Source: Cliona cf. orientalis (lineage: Eukaryota; Porifera; Demospongiae; Clionaida; Clionaidae). From it: a DNA stretch of 64,000 nucleotides. The stretch is taken from NCBI GenBank assembly GCA_963930775.1, contig OZ005691.1, positions 7,995,000 through 8,058,999 of the forward strand, in the 5' to 3' direction. Below, piece by piece: positions 42,381 through 53,744 of this stretch. The translations under genes and the position numbers were made by a program. The notes under the pieces are model-generated. The model did no database searches, was not told where the DNA came from, and saw only the letters and a list, made by a program, of their open reading frames with translations. Each line of letters opens with the position of its first letter. The first letter of the stretch is position 1.

Positions 42381-44002
42381 CCCCAACGGTTGGTTGGCAT
42401 GGATTGTGGAAATTCTTCGGTCCACCTCAGATTTTTTCCCTTCTTTGTCAGACTGAAAAGCTTATTTGTGATTATGTCACCCCTAATTCCACCAATCAGG
42501 GTCAAGAGATTGTTGACGATGGCTGACGGACAGCTCCTAAATGTGCAATCTGGCAGCTGGGACCAGGAATGCTCAACTGTGTCATACGCGTAAACATGAT
42601 GGTTCTCCATGACATAAATGACATCACCATCCACCGCAACATCTACCATACTGAATAAATTTCGACTCATTACGTGTGGCGCATTTTCTCCCTCTCTCCA
42701 TTTCAGGCTGATTTTGGCCACTGTCTCCACTCTCCTTCTAAATTCTTGTGATTCATCGACCTTGCCTAGTTGTGACTTATATTCTTTGATACATTTATCA
42801 GCCTTTTCGAGTTGCTTCTTCAGTTCTGCCACTTCCTTATCCCTTTCACTGTCCTGTATTTGACACTGTTCTTTCAACTTTTGAATTTCTATAAGCTTGG
42901 CTGCGACGATCTTGTCTTTTTGTTTGATAATTTCCTCATACTTTACTATCTGGACCTGAAGATCTCGTAAGGGATCAGTCGATTCATCGGAACTTCCTAT
43001 CTGTATGCCTTTCTCGTTTTCACCATCACTTTTCGCTCCTAATAGTGTACTATTGTCACTATCGACTCTTATGCTCTCACTATACTTTAGATCTCTCTTC
43101 AGAGAAGCTGTTCGCTTGCAAAGCTCTTGAGCAGCAGGGCGCTCAACATCCTTATCTTTCAGACAGTCCAGCACGATGGTCAAGAGAGGATGAGCCGAGT
43201 CAACTTGGCTGATATGATTTTGTCGTCGTTCACGTTCCAAAATCATCTTTTCAACCAATCCTAACTCCTCTGTTTCCACCTCCTTTCTCCGATCTCCAGG
43301 CGATGGAAAAAGACGTGTCATTATCTGGAGAGCAATAACACCAAACGAGAAGCAGTCTATCTTTTCCGTGTAAACTGGCTTCTCTTTGACAGCTTCGGGT
43401 GGCATGTACACGTCTGTTCCTGGACAAGTGGTGAGGGAGGGATGAGGCATTTGAGATCTTAGGTCACATAACCTGGCCATTCCAAAGTCGGTCACCTTTG
43501 CTCTGATATTTCCTGTCAACAGCACATTGTTGCTGGAGAGATCTCTGTGGTAGATGCCATTAGAGTGGAGAAACGAGAGTGCCAGAGTGATGTCGTGACA
43601 GATGTCGACTTGAGTATGATAGGCAACTGACTGTGGAGATTTTTCCAGAAAGTGTGTTAAGCTTTGTTCCATCAGCTCCATCAAGAGCACGGGCAAGTTG
43701 GTGGCTGGGTCCTGGTAAAACCCTAGGTATTGGATGATGTTGGGATGTCTTATGGTGCTAAGGAAATTGCATTCCTGTAGGAACCTTTTTATTGGCAATC
43801 TGTGCTCTTTCGGAGATGTGTCTGAACATTGCAGTACCGCAGTCGGATTACAGAGAGTTTGGTGGATAAGTTTGGCAGCACAGAGGAGGCCGTCGCATTC
43901 AGCCTTGCAGACTTTGCCATAAGACCCTATACCCAGTAGTTGGTCATTGAAGAGGTGAATACTTTTGAATCCTATCTGCCTAGAGCTGTTGGGATCACCC
44001 AT
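41795..44002 (-). CDS. Protein kinase / coiled-coil / kelch-repeat fusion protein, copy 2
   Basis: Paralogue of the protein at 27351-29636 with the same architecture: glycine loop GIGSYGKV, CAAK lysine, HRDLSSNN catalytic loop, DFG, a somewhat divergent coiled coil and the full kelch propeller. The kinase and kelch parts are strongly conserved; the coiled coil is most variable and slightly shorter (a TLTLT-type stretch of copy 1 is missing). I place the start at the conserved MGDPNSSRQ (44002). The reading frame extends to an ATG at 44041, but those 13 residues (MGLAQARPNYLLQ) are mostly read from the TIR of the element inserted at 44017. The insertion separates the coding region from its ancestral upstream sequence, so expression may depend on a promoter in the insertion. 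Confidence 0.83.
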   Translation of the reverse strand: MGDPNSSRQIGFKSIHLFNDQLLGIGSYGKVCKAECDGLLCAAKLIHQTLCNPTAVLQCSDTSPKEHRLPIKRFLQECNFLSTIRHPNIIQYLGFYQDPATNLPVLLMELMEQSLTHFLEKSPQSVAYHTQVDICHDITLALSFLHSNGIYHRDLSSNNVLLTGNIRAKVTDFGMARLCDLRSQMPHPSLTTCPGTDVYMPPEAVKEKPVYTEKIDCFSFGVIALQIMTRLFPSPGDRRKEVETEELGLVEKMILERERRQNHISQVDSAHPLLTIVLDCLKDKDVERPAAQELCKRTASLKRDLKYSESIRVDSDNSTLLGAKSDGENEKGIQIGSSDESTDPLRDLQVQIVKYEEIIKQKDKIVAAKLIEIQKLKEQCQIQDSERDKEVAELKKQLEKADKCIKEYKSQLGKVDESQEFRRRVETVAKISLKWREGENAPHVMSRNLFSMVDVAVDGDVIYVMENHHVYAYDTVEHSWSQLPDCTFRSCPSAIVNNLLTLIGGIRGDIITNKLFSLTKKGKNLRWTEEFPQSMPTNRWGANALSTGTDLIVAGGTGSGGDIIATTEVMDTETYQWSIASDLPQPMQYGSLLQISDNRLYMLGGIDGSMKPIQSVYTCSLNALRQTCSRKRLVRFSKGSDVWSRVTDIPVIHSTYVCAGGRLLAIGGLDSQEKTSNAIHAYNPSNKSWDIVSHMSTPRQNCYVALLPDNRLIVVGGKTQMFGHETDKVEIASLL

Positions 44003-44016
44003 TTGTAGTAAGTAGT

Positions 44017-44602
44017 TGGGGCGAGCCTGAGCGAGCCCCACATAAACGGTACATCCATGCGCGAATTGTATATATATATATATTATTATTATTATGGTAC
44101 GTCGGTCACCCTATAATAGCCAGCTATGGACATAAACGCGAAATAGTCTATTGCGCATTCTCATGCCTGACACTACGAGCCGTATATATACCGTTCTAAT
44201 TTAGCGAATTGCAAATTTACCCTCGTTTTTTTTTTCTACATCGCGCACGCACTGGACGAGATCGAGAAGTACAGTAAAGCTCCAAAGCATGCAGGAAAGA
44301 GAGAAAGACAAACTCATCGTCAGCTCAACAGCGCGAGGAGCAGCTAAGAACGTGATAAAGATAGACGTGCTGCTCACTGAGCCTGTGATAATACACTGAG
44401 CAGCTACGCTATAATTTTGACTATTGGCTATGGGTAGATACGTACGTGGAGGGAACTGTCATGCAGCTATACGGCACTATGACTGTCATTGTCTGCTTCA
44501 TCTACATATATGTCAGTGCATGGTCTTCAGGATCTATCGTGCTATGGCTTTGTCTTTGGCTACTCCCAGAGTACAACAGAGGCTCAGCTCAGGCTCGCCC
44601 CA
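44017..44602. mobile_element. About 590-bp TIR element at the start of kinase gene 2
   Basis: TGGGGCGAGCCTGAGC at the left and its exact reverse complement at 44587-44602. The left duplication half is continuous here (GTAGTAAGTAGTACCAGTC at about 29576-29594), giving the empty site. About 20 extra bases (to about 44622, ending in ACT before AGTACCAG) belong to the insertion too, so the true right end or the target duplication is unclear. The interior has an AT-rich part and no transposase. Confidence 0.75.
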
Positions 44603-44622
44603 AACAGGCCCTGCATGACACT

Positions 44623-45451
44623 AGTACCAGTCTAGTTCTTGCTTGCGGGAAAAGACTCTATCATAGATACCACAGCAGAGGATGGGTCACGCCCTTTTAG
44701 ACATACCCGGTATATAGTCACTGATCTTGGGGGTGGGATCTGGGAACGAACGAGGCTACGTTTTCGTGCGTTGCCTGCCTGCCGAGTGCTTAGTCATTCC
44801 TATGAATATCTACTAAAAGGGCGTGACCCATTCATCTGAACTCCCAGGGGGCGTGCAAGTATGTCGGACACGCCCACCTAGTACGTTTGCACTACGGCAC
44901 CTACTGCGCATGCTCGAGCTTCTCTACTGGGGAGTCTATGCGCATGCTCCAAAATTAATGTGATTGTGATTATGGATCTCAGAAGGGAACGAAAGAGATC
45001 ACTAAAAGTTTCTGAGCAGCAAGAAGCTAGACTTCAAAGAATAGAGGCCTCTATAATGCTTTGTAGAACAATGCATTGAACACAAAATAATTAATAATAA
45101 TCGAGGGTGTACCCAGAAATAAGCAATAAAGATGAGAATAATAAGTATTACTGACGACATAAACTACGTTTGAATGTATGAACTGAAAATGTAATGCATT
45201 CATCTGGGAGCAAATTCCAGAGTGATAGCTATGGTGTGTGGAACAAAAGAATATAAATTTTGTATGGGCAAACGGAACAACGTAGCTTGTGGATGATCTT
45301 GAACAAAAATTTAATGCCAAGTTTTGCATGTAGCCCATGTTCCTGGTGATATTGATGATAATAAATATTATTTCCATGGCATACAGGGTATGTGCTCTAT
45401 TCCTACACTTGTGCACTCTCTCTGCAATCAGAGTACCACGTGCACAGGCAA
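44623..45451. other. Upstream region of kinase gene 2, end of right duplication half
   Basis: Aligns with 29586-29689, 30130-30570, 30926-31012 and 36187-36350 of the left half. It retains the ancestral equivalent of the copy 1 extended N-terminus, but with a 4-bp deletion near 44669, so that extension is not conserved coding sequence. Confidence 0.65.
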
Positions 45452-45927
45452 GGTTTACCACAGTGACTGTGCACTCTCTTCCCAGTTTCAGCAAATATAA
45501 TCGCTTTCCAAAAAAACGTATCCCATGATAAAGATTCAAGTGCATGCACTGTGTTCTAAGCATCGTAAACTAGTGATCTAGAAATGTGAAATCTTGATAG
45601 TATAGACGTACCTAAATGCACTTTTTATCTGTATTCTTGGTGTATACTATTGGTGAAATACAATGACGACAAACAATGATTAACACGGCGGTAAATTAAT
45701 TTTCTATAAGCAGTGAACTAAAGCAGTAAATTAATTTTCTATAAGCAGTGAGAGGATGCACTGTCCCAATGAATATCATCGTGAATTCAATATTATTTTG
45801 ACGTCATAATGCGTATATCTAGCGAATATTCTACATGTCCATGAAATTATATATATATCAAGTTGTGCGATCCTATAAAATTAATTTCAACGGTAGCTAA
45901 AGCCACAAGTTCGGATTTCAGTGAGCA
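45452..45927. other. Intergenic; short direct repeat
   Basis: GTAAATTAATTTTCTATAAG followed by CAGTGA occurs at about 45691 and again at 45726. No gene; this is the 5' flank of the next feature. Confidence 0.5.
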
Positions 45928-48900
45928 ATGATGAACGAGTACCACATACTAGAGTTCATCCTACTTGCTGGCGTAATAGTTGGCAAGGCTTGTGGAAGAA
46001 CAGATTATATCATTTCACCTGTGATAAATGACGAGTGCCTGCGAGAACAGTGTCTTACTCTCTCTCAGTTTGCGACAAATAGCACTTACATTGGACCAAA
46101 CACAACACTGATCTTCTTGGATGGAGACCACTTTCTTAAATCTGACCTTAATGTCACAGGTACAATTAATTTCTTTATCAGTGTGTCATCTGACAATCTG
46201 GTATCCATAATTTGTGAGCCAAGCACAGAACTCTCATTCACAAAAATATCTTATGTTCACATAAAGGGTATCAGGTTCCTCAATTGCATTTTTGGAGTTT
46301 TTCATGCAACTGTAGAAGACTGCAGCTTTGAGCTACAGAATGGCATGAAGACAATACAACTTGTAAGAACAAATGCACTTATTAAAAAATGCTCTTTGGT
46401 TAATGTTAATTCACGCAATGAAACAGTTGTAACTGTATCTCAAGGCAATGTTGCCTTCGAGGAGTGAAATTTCGAGGACATAATAGCAACTGTAGGTGTC
46501 TATGCTTATAACAGTAATACCACCATTACAGATAGTAAGGTTAAGAACCACACTGGTATCTTTTTATTACTTGAGAGTAATTGTTTTTGCCAAACAATAA
46601 TTACTAACTGTACATTCTTAATGAATGAAGGAGTAATTTCAAGTTTCATGAGCAATGTTGCATTGAACGCTAGTCAGTTGATTCCTGTTAGTGACAGCCA
46701 TTTATTGATTAATAGAAGCCTCTTCGTATCAAACACTGGACAAGTAATTGTATGTTCAAGGGGAAGTGTTATTATATCCAAAACCATTTTTGCAAATAAT
46801 TCAGCAAATGAGAGTTAATTCCTTAGTGTATTCACCACCATATTCTTTTGGAAACATAAAGATTGAAAAAAGTGAATTTAGGGGGACTAGTGTTAGCAGA
46901 GGAGGCGCTATATCTTTGAGTGGACATTCATTGCTTAAAGAATGCATATTCAATAATAATTATGCCATCAAAGGAGGTGCTCTCTCATTTAATGGATATA
47001 AAATTGAAATAAATGACTGTATTTTTACAACAAATGTGGCTGTACAACATGGTGGAGCTATACACACTAGCTCATACATTTCTATTATTCTACATTCATG
47101 AATAATAGTGCTGGGTGGTCAGGTGGAGCATTATATGTTGAAGGATTTGAGTATGACAATGATATTGCATCAGTAACTGTTGATAGTGCAGTCACCATAG
47201 CCAATAATACAGCTCAGAAAGGTGGAGGGATCTGTGTCCGCCATTGTGAAATATTGTGTAGCGGTTTTTGCTCCTTATTGATGTTGGGAAACAGTGCATC
47301 GTTCGGCGGAGGCATGTATGCTGAATTCTCACATATCAAGATAGACTGTCTACAATTAAACATTACTATACCTTATAGTACAGATCATATACTTTTTTTC
47401 AGAAATTTGGCAATCAAGGGGGGTGGACTGTACTTATTTAACTCAACAATCTCTGACTACAAATTGTGTGCAAATCACACTTTAACATTATGCTATTATA
47501 ATTTTATTACGGTTAAATTTACTCAGAATTCTGCAGAGAGAGGTGGAGCTATCTATAGCAATGCACATGGATTAAGAGAAATCTGCATTTTTCAACAGTA
47601 TTGTCATAATGTGCCTGACCACTCAGCACTCGATTATGGTTTGTAGAATTCTCTAATAATTCTGCTACAGATTCTGGAGTGAGCATTTTCAGTGCTGGTC
47701 AAGTTTATTGTGTGATTGGTCGCAATGTCATGGAGGAGCGACTGTATATGATGAGCATAAGCAATATTCAAACATCTGACTATGAAAATTTGTTACTCCA
47801 AGTCTGTTTGTGCAGGGATAGTAAGCCATTTGCTCCCATATGGGCCTCTTATGAAAGGATAATTTCATTAAATGTTGCTATTGTTTACTCAGGAAAACAT
47901 GCAATGAAGGCTTCCATCGAAATTATCGCAGTCAGAGGACCTGTACTAGTGAATGTACTGAGATATCAAGATGCTTATGGATGCAATACACTTGAATTTT
48001 AATGTGACCTCTTCTAATCCATATCAAAAGCTTATTGTGAAGCCTCTAACAAATCAACCTGGATATCGCTTGAAATATATTCCTATATCCATTTATTTTC
48101 CATCTTGTGTTACCTGTCCCATCGGTTTTTTACCGAGTATCAGTCAATTAACTGGATGCAATTGCATATGCGATCCTAAACTTGAAGCAGAACCCTTCAT
48201 CACAAGCTGTAATTTGTCTGCTGAGACAATAACTAAAGAAGGCACACTTGTGTGGTTCAGTTATATCAATAGCAGTGAGAATACTAGTGGATATTTAATC
48301 TATCCCATTTGTCCTCAAGGTCACTGCTATCCTCCTGATACTCCTGTTGACATTAACTTAATGGAGAAGATGCACAATGTGCATACAGTCGCTCTGGGAT
48401 TCTCTGTGGAGGTTGTAGACGAGGTCTGAGCCTCTCCTTAGGTGGTTTTCAATGTGTAAAATGTCCTGCTTACTGGCCTGCGATTCTGGTTGTCATTATT
48501 ATAGGGTTGTTCTTGGGAGGAATAGGTCTTATGACTCTCATTTTGGTTCTCAATTTGACAATTGCAGTAGGAACGCTCAATGGACTCATTTTCTGTGCAA
48601 ATTTAATAAGTATAAACAGTGAAAATGTTCAATCAGTGAATAGTCCAGGAGTATTAGGAACCTTTATCGCATGGTTAAACCTCAACTTTGGTCTCAACAC
48701 TTGTTTTTACGAAGGAATGGATACCTACTCAAAGGCATGGATAGAACTACTATTCCCTGTGCATATCATTTTCACCACTGTAGTGCTATATTTCCTTAGT
48801 CAGTATACAACGTATTTTGCCAAACTTGTAGAAAAAAAGAACCCCATGGCAACTCTGGGGACACTAGTCTTGCTATCGTATGTACGATGCCTGCGTACAA

Positions 48901-50226
48901 TCACATCTGCATATTCATTTGCCATTTTGCATTATCCAGACAATTCCAGTCAAGTGGTTTGGCTTCTGATGGTAACGTCTTCTTCCTTAAAGTAAAGCAC
49001 ATTGCTCTTTTTATCATGGCTACTATTGTGCTTTTAATTGGAGTTACCTATACCATCGTTCTTTTTTTCTTGGCAATGGATTGTACACTATCAACAAAGA
49101 AAATTCTTAAAGGCATTGTGTCCATACATAAGGCCTAATTGCTTCTTAACGAGCTCATTAGTTCAAAAATTCAATTAAAGTGGGCACAGGAAGTACGGGC
49201 GCGCCCAATATCACGGTATAGTCCACGGAAGTACGCGGAGATCGAACACGTGCAGCGCAGAAGACATTCGCGACGGTTGAGTTGAGAAGCCTGCAATCTT
49301 CGGTTATGGACAGCTAAAGAGTAAGAAAACTGATAAGTATAGGATCGAGAGCCTACACGATGCCTAGAAAGTCGAACGCCCAGCAGAGCGAGCCTCAGCG
49401 GGCAGATTTGAATGTACACGCGAACTTATCAGCCATCCGCCACGCCCAGTGTTCATTTACCGCGTGGGCGAGTGCGGCTTCAATTAGCAGGCAATCAGCG
49501 CTTATAGCATGACACAATGCCTTTAATGGCTTACAAACAAGTCATTATTAAATTTTATGTTTTTTGATCTCTACAGTGCTCCATTTTCAATCCGACATAG
49601 ATACTGGCCTGGTTTGCTATTGTTCGTGCGTATAGTAGTGTACACAGTTTCAACAGCAAATATTTCCGGCAATATTCGTATCAACAGCTTCACCACTGGA
49701 ATTTTAGTTTCTGGACTTGTTATATTAAAGGGATCATTGGGTACCAAGTTGTATAAAAAAGAAGCTAATTGAGATAATAGAAGTACTTTGTTATGTCAAC
49801 ATCCTAGGGCTCTGTTTTGGCTGGTTGTATGTCTCTGATTCTATTAAGTTTAAAGTTATCTTGCTCTACATTTCAGAAGCTGCAACATTATTCCTCTTTT
49901 GCATTGTCCTTGTTTATCATGCATACACTGAGGTCTTGGTTGATATAAAAGTTGTGAAACTATTGGTGGAAAAATTAAGAAAACTTAAAGGTAAAAATAA
50001 TCATCAAGCGTTACTTGCTCCATTGTACACAAGCAAATCAGAACCTATTACATATTCGGTAGTGGATCCACCAACACCTGAAGAACAGCCTGTATGTGAT
50101 GCCAATCATAAATCAAACAGCTCTGAAGTTTCCATTAAAAGTACAGATGACAAGCAAGAAACAGTATACATAAGTGACTTGACTACTGAGCCATCTTCTT
50201 CATATGAACTGATGATTCAGAATTGA
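45928..50226 (+). pseudogene. Decayed beta-helix (POMP-like GGA repeat) multi-pass membrane protein gene
   Basis: Starts with a signal-peptide-like segment (FILLAGVIVGKACG), then a long region of short parallel-beta-helix repeats with the NNSAxxGGAI pattern (SVSRGGAISL, NNYAIKGGALSF, NNSAGWSGGALYV, NNTAQKGGGICV, NLAIKGGGLYL, NSAERGGAIYS). A Cys-rich linker (LSLSLGGFQCVKCPAYWP) and about eight membrane segments follow, with TIAVGTLNGLIFCANL, GTFIAWLNLNFGLNTCFYEG, RHRYWPGLLLFVRIV and a polar tail. This layout is a known expanded family of predicted surface proteins in sponges and some other marine invertebrates; its function is unknown. It is broken: an in-frame TGA at 46465-46467 and frame changes near 46810, 47090, 47640, 47970-48000, 48410, 48970 and 49790, plus a transposon at 49111-49522. 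Short introns do not explain the in-frame stop, and neighbouring intact genes argue against sequencing error. Confidence 0.8.
49111..49522. mobile_element. 412-bp piggyBac-like MITE in the decayed membrane-protein gene
   Basis: Flanked by TTAA on both sides (49107-49110, 49523-49526). TIRs begin AGGCATTGTGTC and end GACACAATGCCT, with weaker pairing continuing for another 20-25 bp. It is more GC-rich than its host sequence and has no transposase. It lies between the predicted TM segments before RHRYWPGLL. Confidence 0.8.
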
Positions 50227-50619
50227 TACTGAAAATTTTAGATGTTGCTGTAATTAATTTAATGTTCAAACTTTTAATAGCTACTAGAAAATACAGTAAC
50301 GTTTATGTAAGTTTAGAGAATTATATTTTATTATAACGTGCATAACACTAATAATATTATTAATATTGAATTATGTAGCCGAACAGTAATTTCAAAGATG
50401 ATACACTACGATGTCATGAGTGAATCAGTGGTTCCCAGTAGGCTTACCTATTCTTGTTGGCATAATTTTGATTGCTCTTGAATGTACTGTTGTTCTTGAT
50501 CAACCTGCCCTCTGCATGTTACTGACGGTAATGCGAAGTAGCCATATTATTATATAGGATCATGGACAATAACTAATATAATAAACGTTAGATATACAGA
50601 AAAGAATTGACCATAATAA
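50227..50619. other. 3' flank of the decayed membrane-protein gene
   Basis: AT-rich, no frame or repeat recognised. Confidence 0.4.
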
Positions 50620-50715
50620 TTATGCAAAAACACACCACTTTCAGGCTGGGGGTATACTGCTTGTACTGGAGATGCTTTTGGGGTGCCTTTGGTGATTTGG
50701 ATTTCTTCTTGTCCT

Positions 50716-51112
50716 TAGTCTCGTCCCCAGACCTCACCCTCGAGGAGGAACTTTGAAGGGTCTGGTGAACTTGGGCAGAATCCTTGGGCCTGCGCTGAGG
50801 AATTTCCACACGCCAATGTGATCGTAGCTTTGGCTCGGTCACATGACAAGCTTACCGCAGGAATGCAACATCGCTATACTGTCTGTATGCTATTCAATTT
50901 CGCCGACCAATCAGATTCAAGGTTTGCTTTACTGCCGGTTGCGGGCATGCGATCACATGCAAATGCAGTTATAGCGACCAATCAGAACCAAGCTTTGCAT
51001 GGCCTTGTCGGCACATATTATGCGCATGCGCCGTAGAACGAGAACCGAGGATTCAGCCCAAGTTCACCAGATCCTTTTTCTCCTTTGGGGGTGGGATCTG
51101 GGGACGAGACTA
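50716..51112. mobile_element. 397-bp Mutator-like MITE with 9-bp target duplication
   Basis: TIRs start TAGTCTCGTCCCCAGA and are imperfectly paired over about 60 bp (both reach GATCTGGTGAACTTGGGC-type sequence). A perfect 9-bp direct repeat TCTTGTCCT flanks it (50707-50715, 51113-51121). A 9-bp duplication is the mark of the Mutator superfamily. It interrupts the LINE relic. Confidence 0.85.
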
Positions 51113-51713
51113 TCTTGTCCTTTGTCTGTTTTTCATCATTGGAAAATTTTCCACATAATATTTCCTCACACCATGGTTGATCATGGAGAGACTCCCACAC
51201 TTTGCCGGGTTAAACTTCAAGCCCGCCCACTGGGTGTACTTGTAGATTCTCTCAAGCATTCTCTTGATCTCCTCTTTAGTTATTCCAGTCATAGCTACAG
51301 ATAATATTATCATCAGCATACGCTATAGGATCCTCATCTTGGTTTCATTACCAAACTCGTATCCTCCGTCTATCCTCTCGACATGTGCTTCTAGCACTAA
51401 ATTGAGAAGAAGAGGACTAAAGGGGTAGCTAACCTAGCTTGATGCTTTGTCCAAACTTGATTTCATCTGTGAGACCTTCAGTGCTTCTGATTCTTTCACT
51501 CGAATTGTTGTAGATCTCTTTGCAAATGCTGGTTAAGTCTGCTGGCACCTTTAGTGCCTCCAGAACTCCTCGATGCTGTCTGCTGAACCAACCGGAAGAC
51601 ACCTGATAGTTGGAAAGGAAGTACCACAATCCTTATCCATAAGAAGCGTGACACTGGGAACCTCAGTAACTGGTGCCCTATCTCTGCAGCCAACCATCGA
51701 TCTACAAGATCTA

Positions 51714-52051
51714 CAGGGGCGGATCCAGGACATCAAGTAGGGGGGGTAATAAAGTAAACGATCGCGCGCGAAGCTCGCGCGAAATTTTTGACCACGCCCA
51801 CTTTTGTGAAGACCACGCCCACATTGTTGCCGCGAACGAGACAAACAGCCCGAGATGTCAATGGAACCCGACTTTTTCATCGTACAAACAGGTTTTTAGC
51901 TATATTTTGTGACAGATCAAGGTTCGTTGGTTGAAGGGAGGGTGGCAAAGCTGGCTATTGAGCCAAGCACAGCAAGCTGGTACAAGATATTCAGGCCTGG
52001 AAGGGGGGGTCATCTGCCCCCCATGACCCCCCCCCCCTGGATCCGCCCCTG
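51714..52051. mobile_element. 338-bp MITE, CAGGGGCGGATCC family
   Basis: TIRs CAGGGGCGGATCCAGG and CCTGGATCCGCCCCTG, with a 5-bp duplication ATCTA (51709-51713, 52052-52056). Inside are CGCGCGCGAAGCTCGCGCG and ACCACGCCCAC words. It is exactly the length of the element at 56382 and shares TIR type. It lies in the inverted middle part of the LINE relic. Confidence 0.87.
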
Positions 52052-52230
52052 ATCTATGCAGCCATTCCTCATCCGCACACCATGTAGCTAGTCGATGATG
52101 GCGCCAGGGTAGAGGACTTCCAGACGTAGTATTTGACTCCATCTGGACCTGGGGTGGATTGAGCTGGGAGACATCTTTAGCTGGCATTTAACATCTTCTG
52201 GGGACCAGGTGACATCATAGGATAGAGCTG

Positions 52231-53744
52231 ATCGGAATTGAAATTTCCATCAGTGTTGGGGGGGGGGGGGTATCCATCAGGAGGTGGACATGACAAGTAC
52301 TGGGCTTGGTTCATGGATGTGCAAGGTCAAAATAATTTTAGAATAGTACGTAGCTAGGATCCAAATAACATTATAATATAAAATAACTACTGCAATATGG
52401 AAGTATTAATATTAACCCTCACCGCAATGCTAAATGATAAGGGTCGTTTGAGAGAAACTATATACACATTCGAGGTATGTATCAGACATAATGGAATAGT
52501 GGTCATGTTAAGTCCTGCTGCCCAGTAGTGTAGTAGTGTGCAGCTGTTTCTTGTCTGTGTTTACATGGCTCTCACCTCAGTGATAGTATAAACATGCTGT
52601 GGCTCTCAAGTGGATAATTCTGTTAAGGTAGTCACAAAAGCTTTCAGTTTGTATAGCTAGTGACATAGCCAGGTAACTTCCCCCATAAACATGTTCAGGT
52701 GCAGGGTATGTAGTTTAATATTTTGATACTTGATATTGAACAAGCATATACACAGCGAGCCATAATATATATGCTCTATACATGCATGAGGCGTGCATGC
52801 ATGTAGCTAGCAGTGAGGGTTCTGCACTCATTGACAAGTGCATTCAAAAGATGATTGTTATTGTAGACTAAGTAATGTATCATTTTTTTACATTTTGGGA
52901 CTCAATTTCGTTTGTATGTAGTATGTGTTTATGCAATGTCGTGCTAGTACATCATAGCTAATAGCTAGTCAGCTCAATTCATGTTTGTGGCTGTACTGCA
53001 GCAGTATAATATAATCACAACATTTTATAGAAAGCAAGTTGGACGTTGTCATTGTATCTGACAGTGTACTATTAATATTCCTTTCTCTTTGTGGCTAGCT
53101 ATATTATGTACTGATACAAATAATTATGACTATACATTAATAGAAAACAAGTTGCATGGACATAAATTAGTACATAACAGTATACGTAAGCCACAAATAA
53201 TAATTATGTGACCATGCATGCAGCTGTAAGAAAAGGGACCATTAGGTTGAGAGAGTTTTCAGGCATGCACAATGTCATGTGGAGTAGCTAATAATATAAT
53301 AATATTATTATTATAATCTAACTCTATTTAAAATTGTTTGCACTGGTACAAGCAGTGGTGCCATGGATCAAAGGGGAGCGGGTGGATTTGAATACGTGAC
53401 TTTTCTTGTTTGAGAGGCCTTATGATTGAAATTAAAATGCTTTCATGATCTCCGAAGATGTCTTTGTTATGCATGCACTATTCATTCTTCTATTCCAGTC
53501 CTGGACCAGTTGTTATAGACTATATACTAATAGCTATATATATTTGTCAGACTTCTATGATTATATTGTATACACAGAGCTCACTGCTAGCTGCAGGTGT
53601 TGATCCAGGATTTTTTGAGGGGGGAAGGGGTGGCTGGGGCATGCAGTGACGGCAAAATAGTGAATAATATAAGGTAGCCTATATAATATATTATTATATA
53701 TAGCCTTGTGGCCTTATGGTCAATGCTATGGTCTATACTGTACG
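52231..53744. other. Intergenic, nothing recognised
   Basis: A G-run near 52258-52270 and AT microsatellites near 53290-53315 and 53680-53700. No gene supported. Confidence 0.4.

Larger units (their letters stand above)
37637..45451. repeat. Segmental duplication, right half (pairs with 25906-36350)
   Basis: Matches the left half in gene order and orientation. Within it are a 1,522-bp internal tandem duplication, a GTGTCCCAGG MITE at 38993 and a TIR element at 44017 that the left half lacks; it lacks the three insertions present on the left. Confidence 0.85.
50620..52230 (-). pseudogene. Relic non-LTR retrotransposon (LINE) reverse transcriptase, internally inverted
   Basis: Minus strand, 52230 to 52070: translation around TPGPDGVKYYVWKS, the typical pre-RT motif, split across two frames. 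Minus strand, 51560 to 51122: GVLEALKVPADLTSICKEIY, GLTDEIKFGQS, SPLLFNLVLEA, AYADD (catalytic, frame disturbed) and WAGLKFNPAKCGSLSM. The middle part lies on the plus strand at about 51590-51713: PDSWKGSTTILIHKK and NWCPISLQPTIYKIY. Turning 51570-52065 round would restore normal motif order, so the relic contains an inversion. Two later TIR elements interrupt it. Non-functional. Confidence 0.75.

Noticed and set aside
46440-46500. Programmed stop-codon readthrough or selenocysteine at the in-frame TGA of the membrane-protein gene
   Set aside because: The gene also has about seven frame changes and a transposon insertion, so the TGA is simply one of many lesions.
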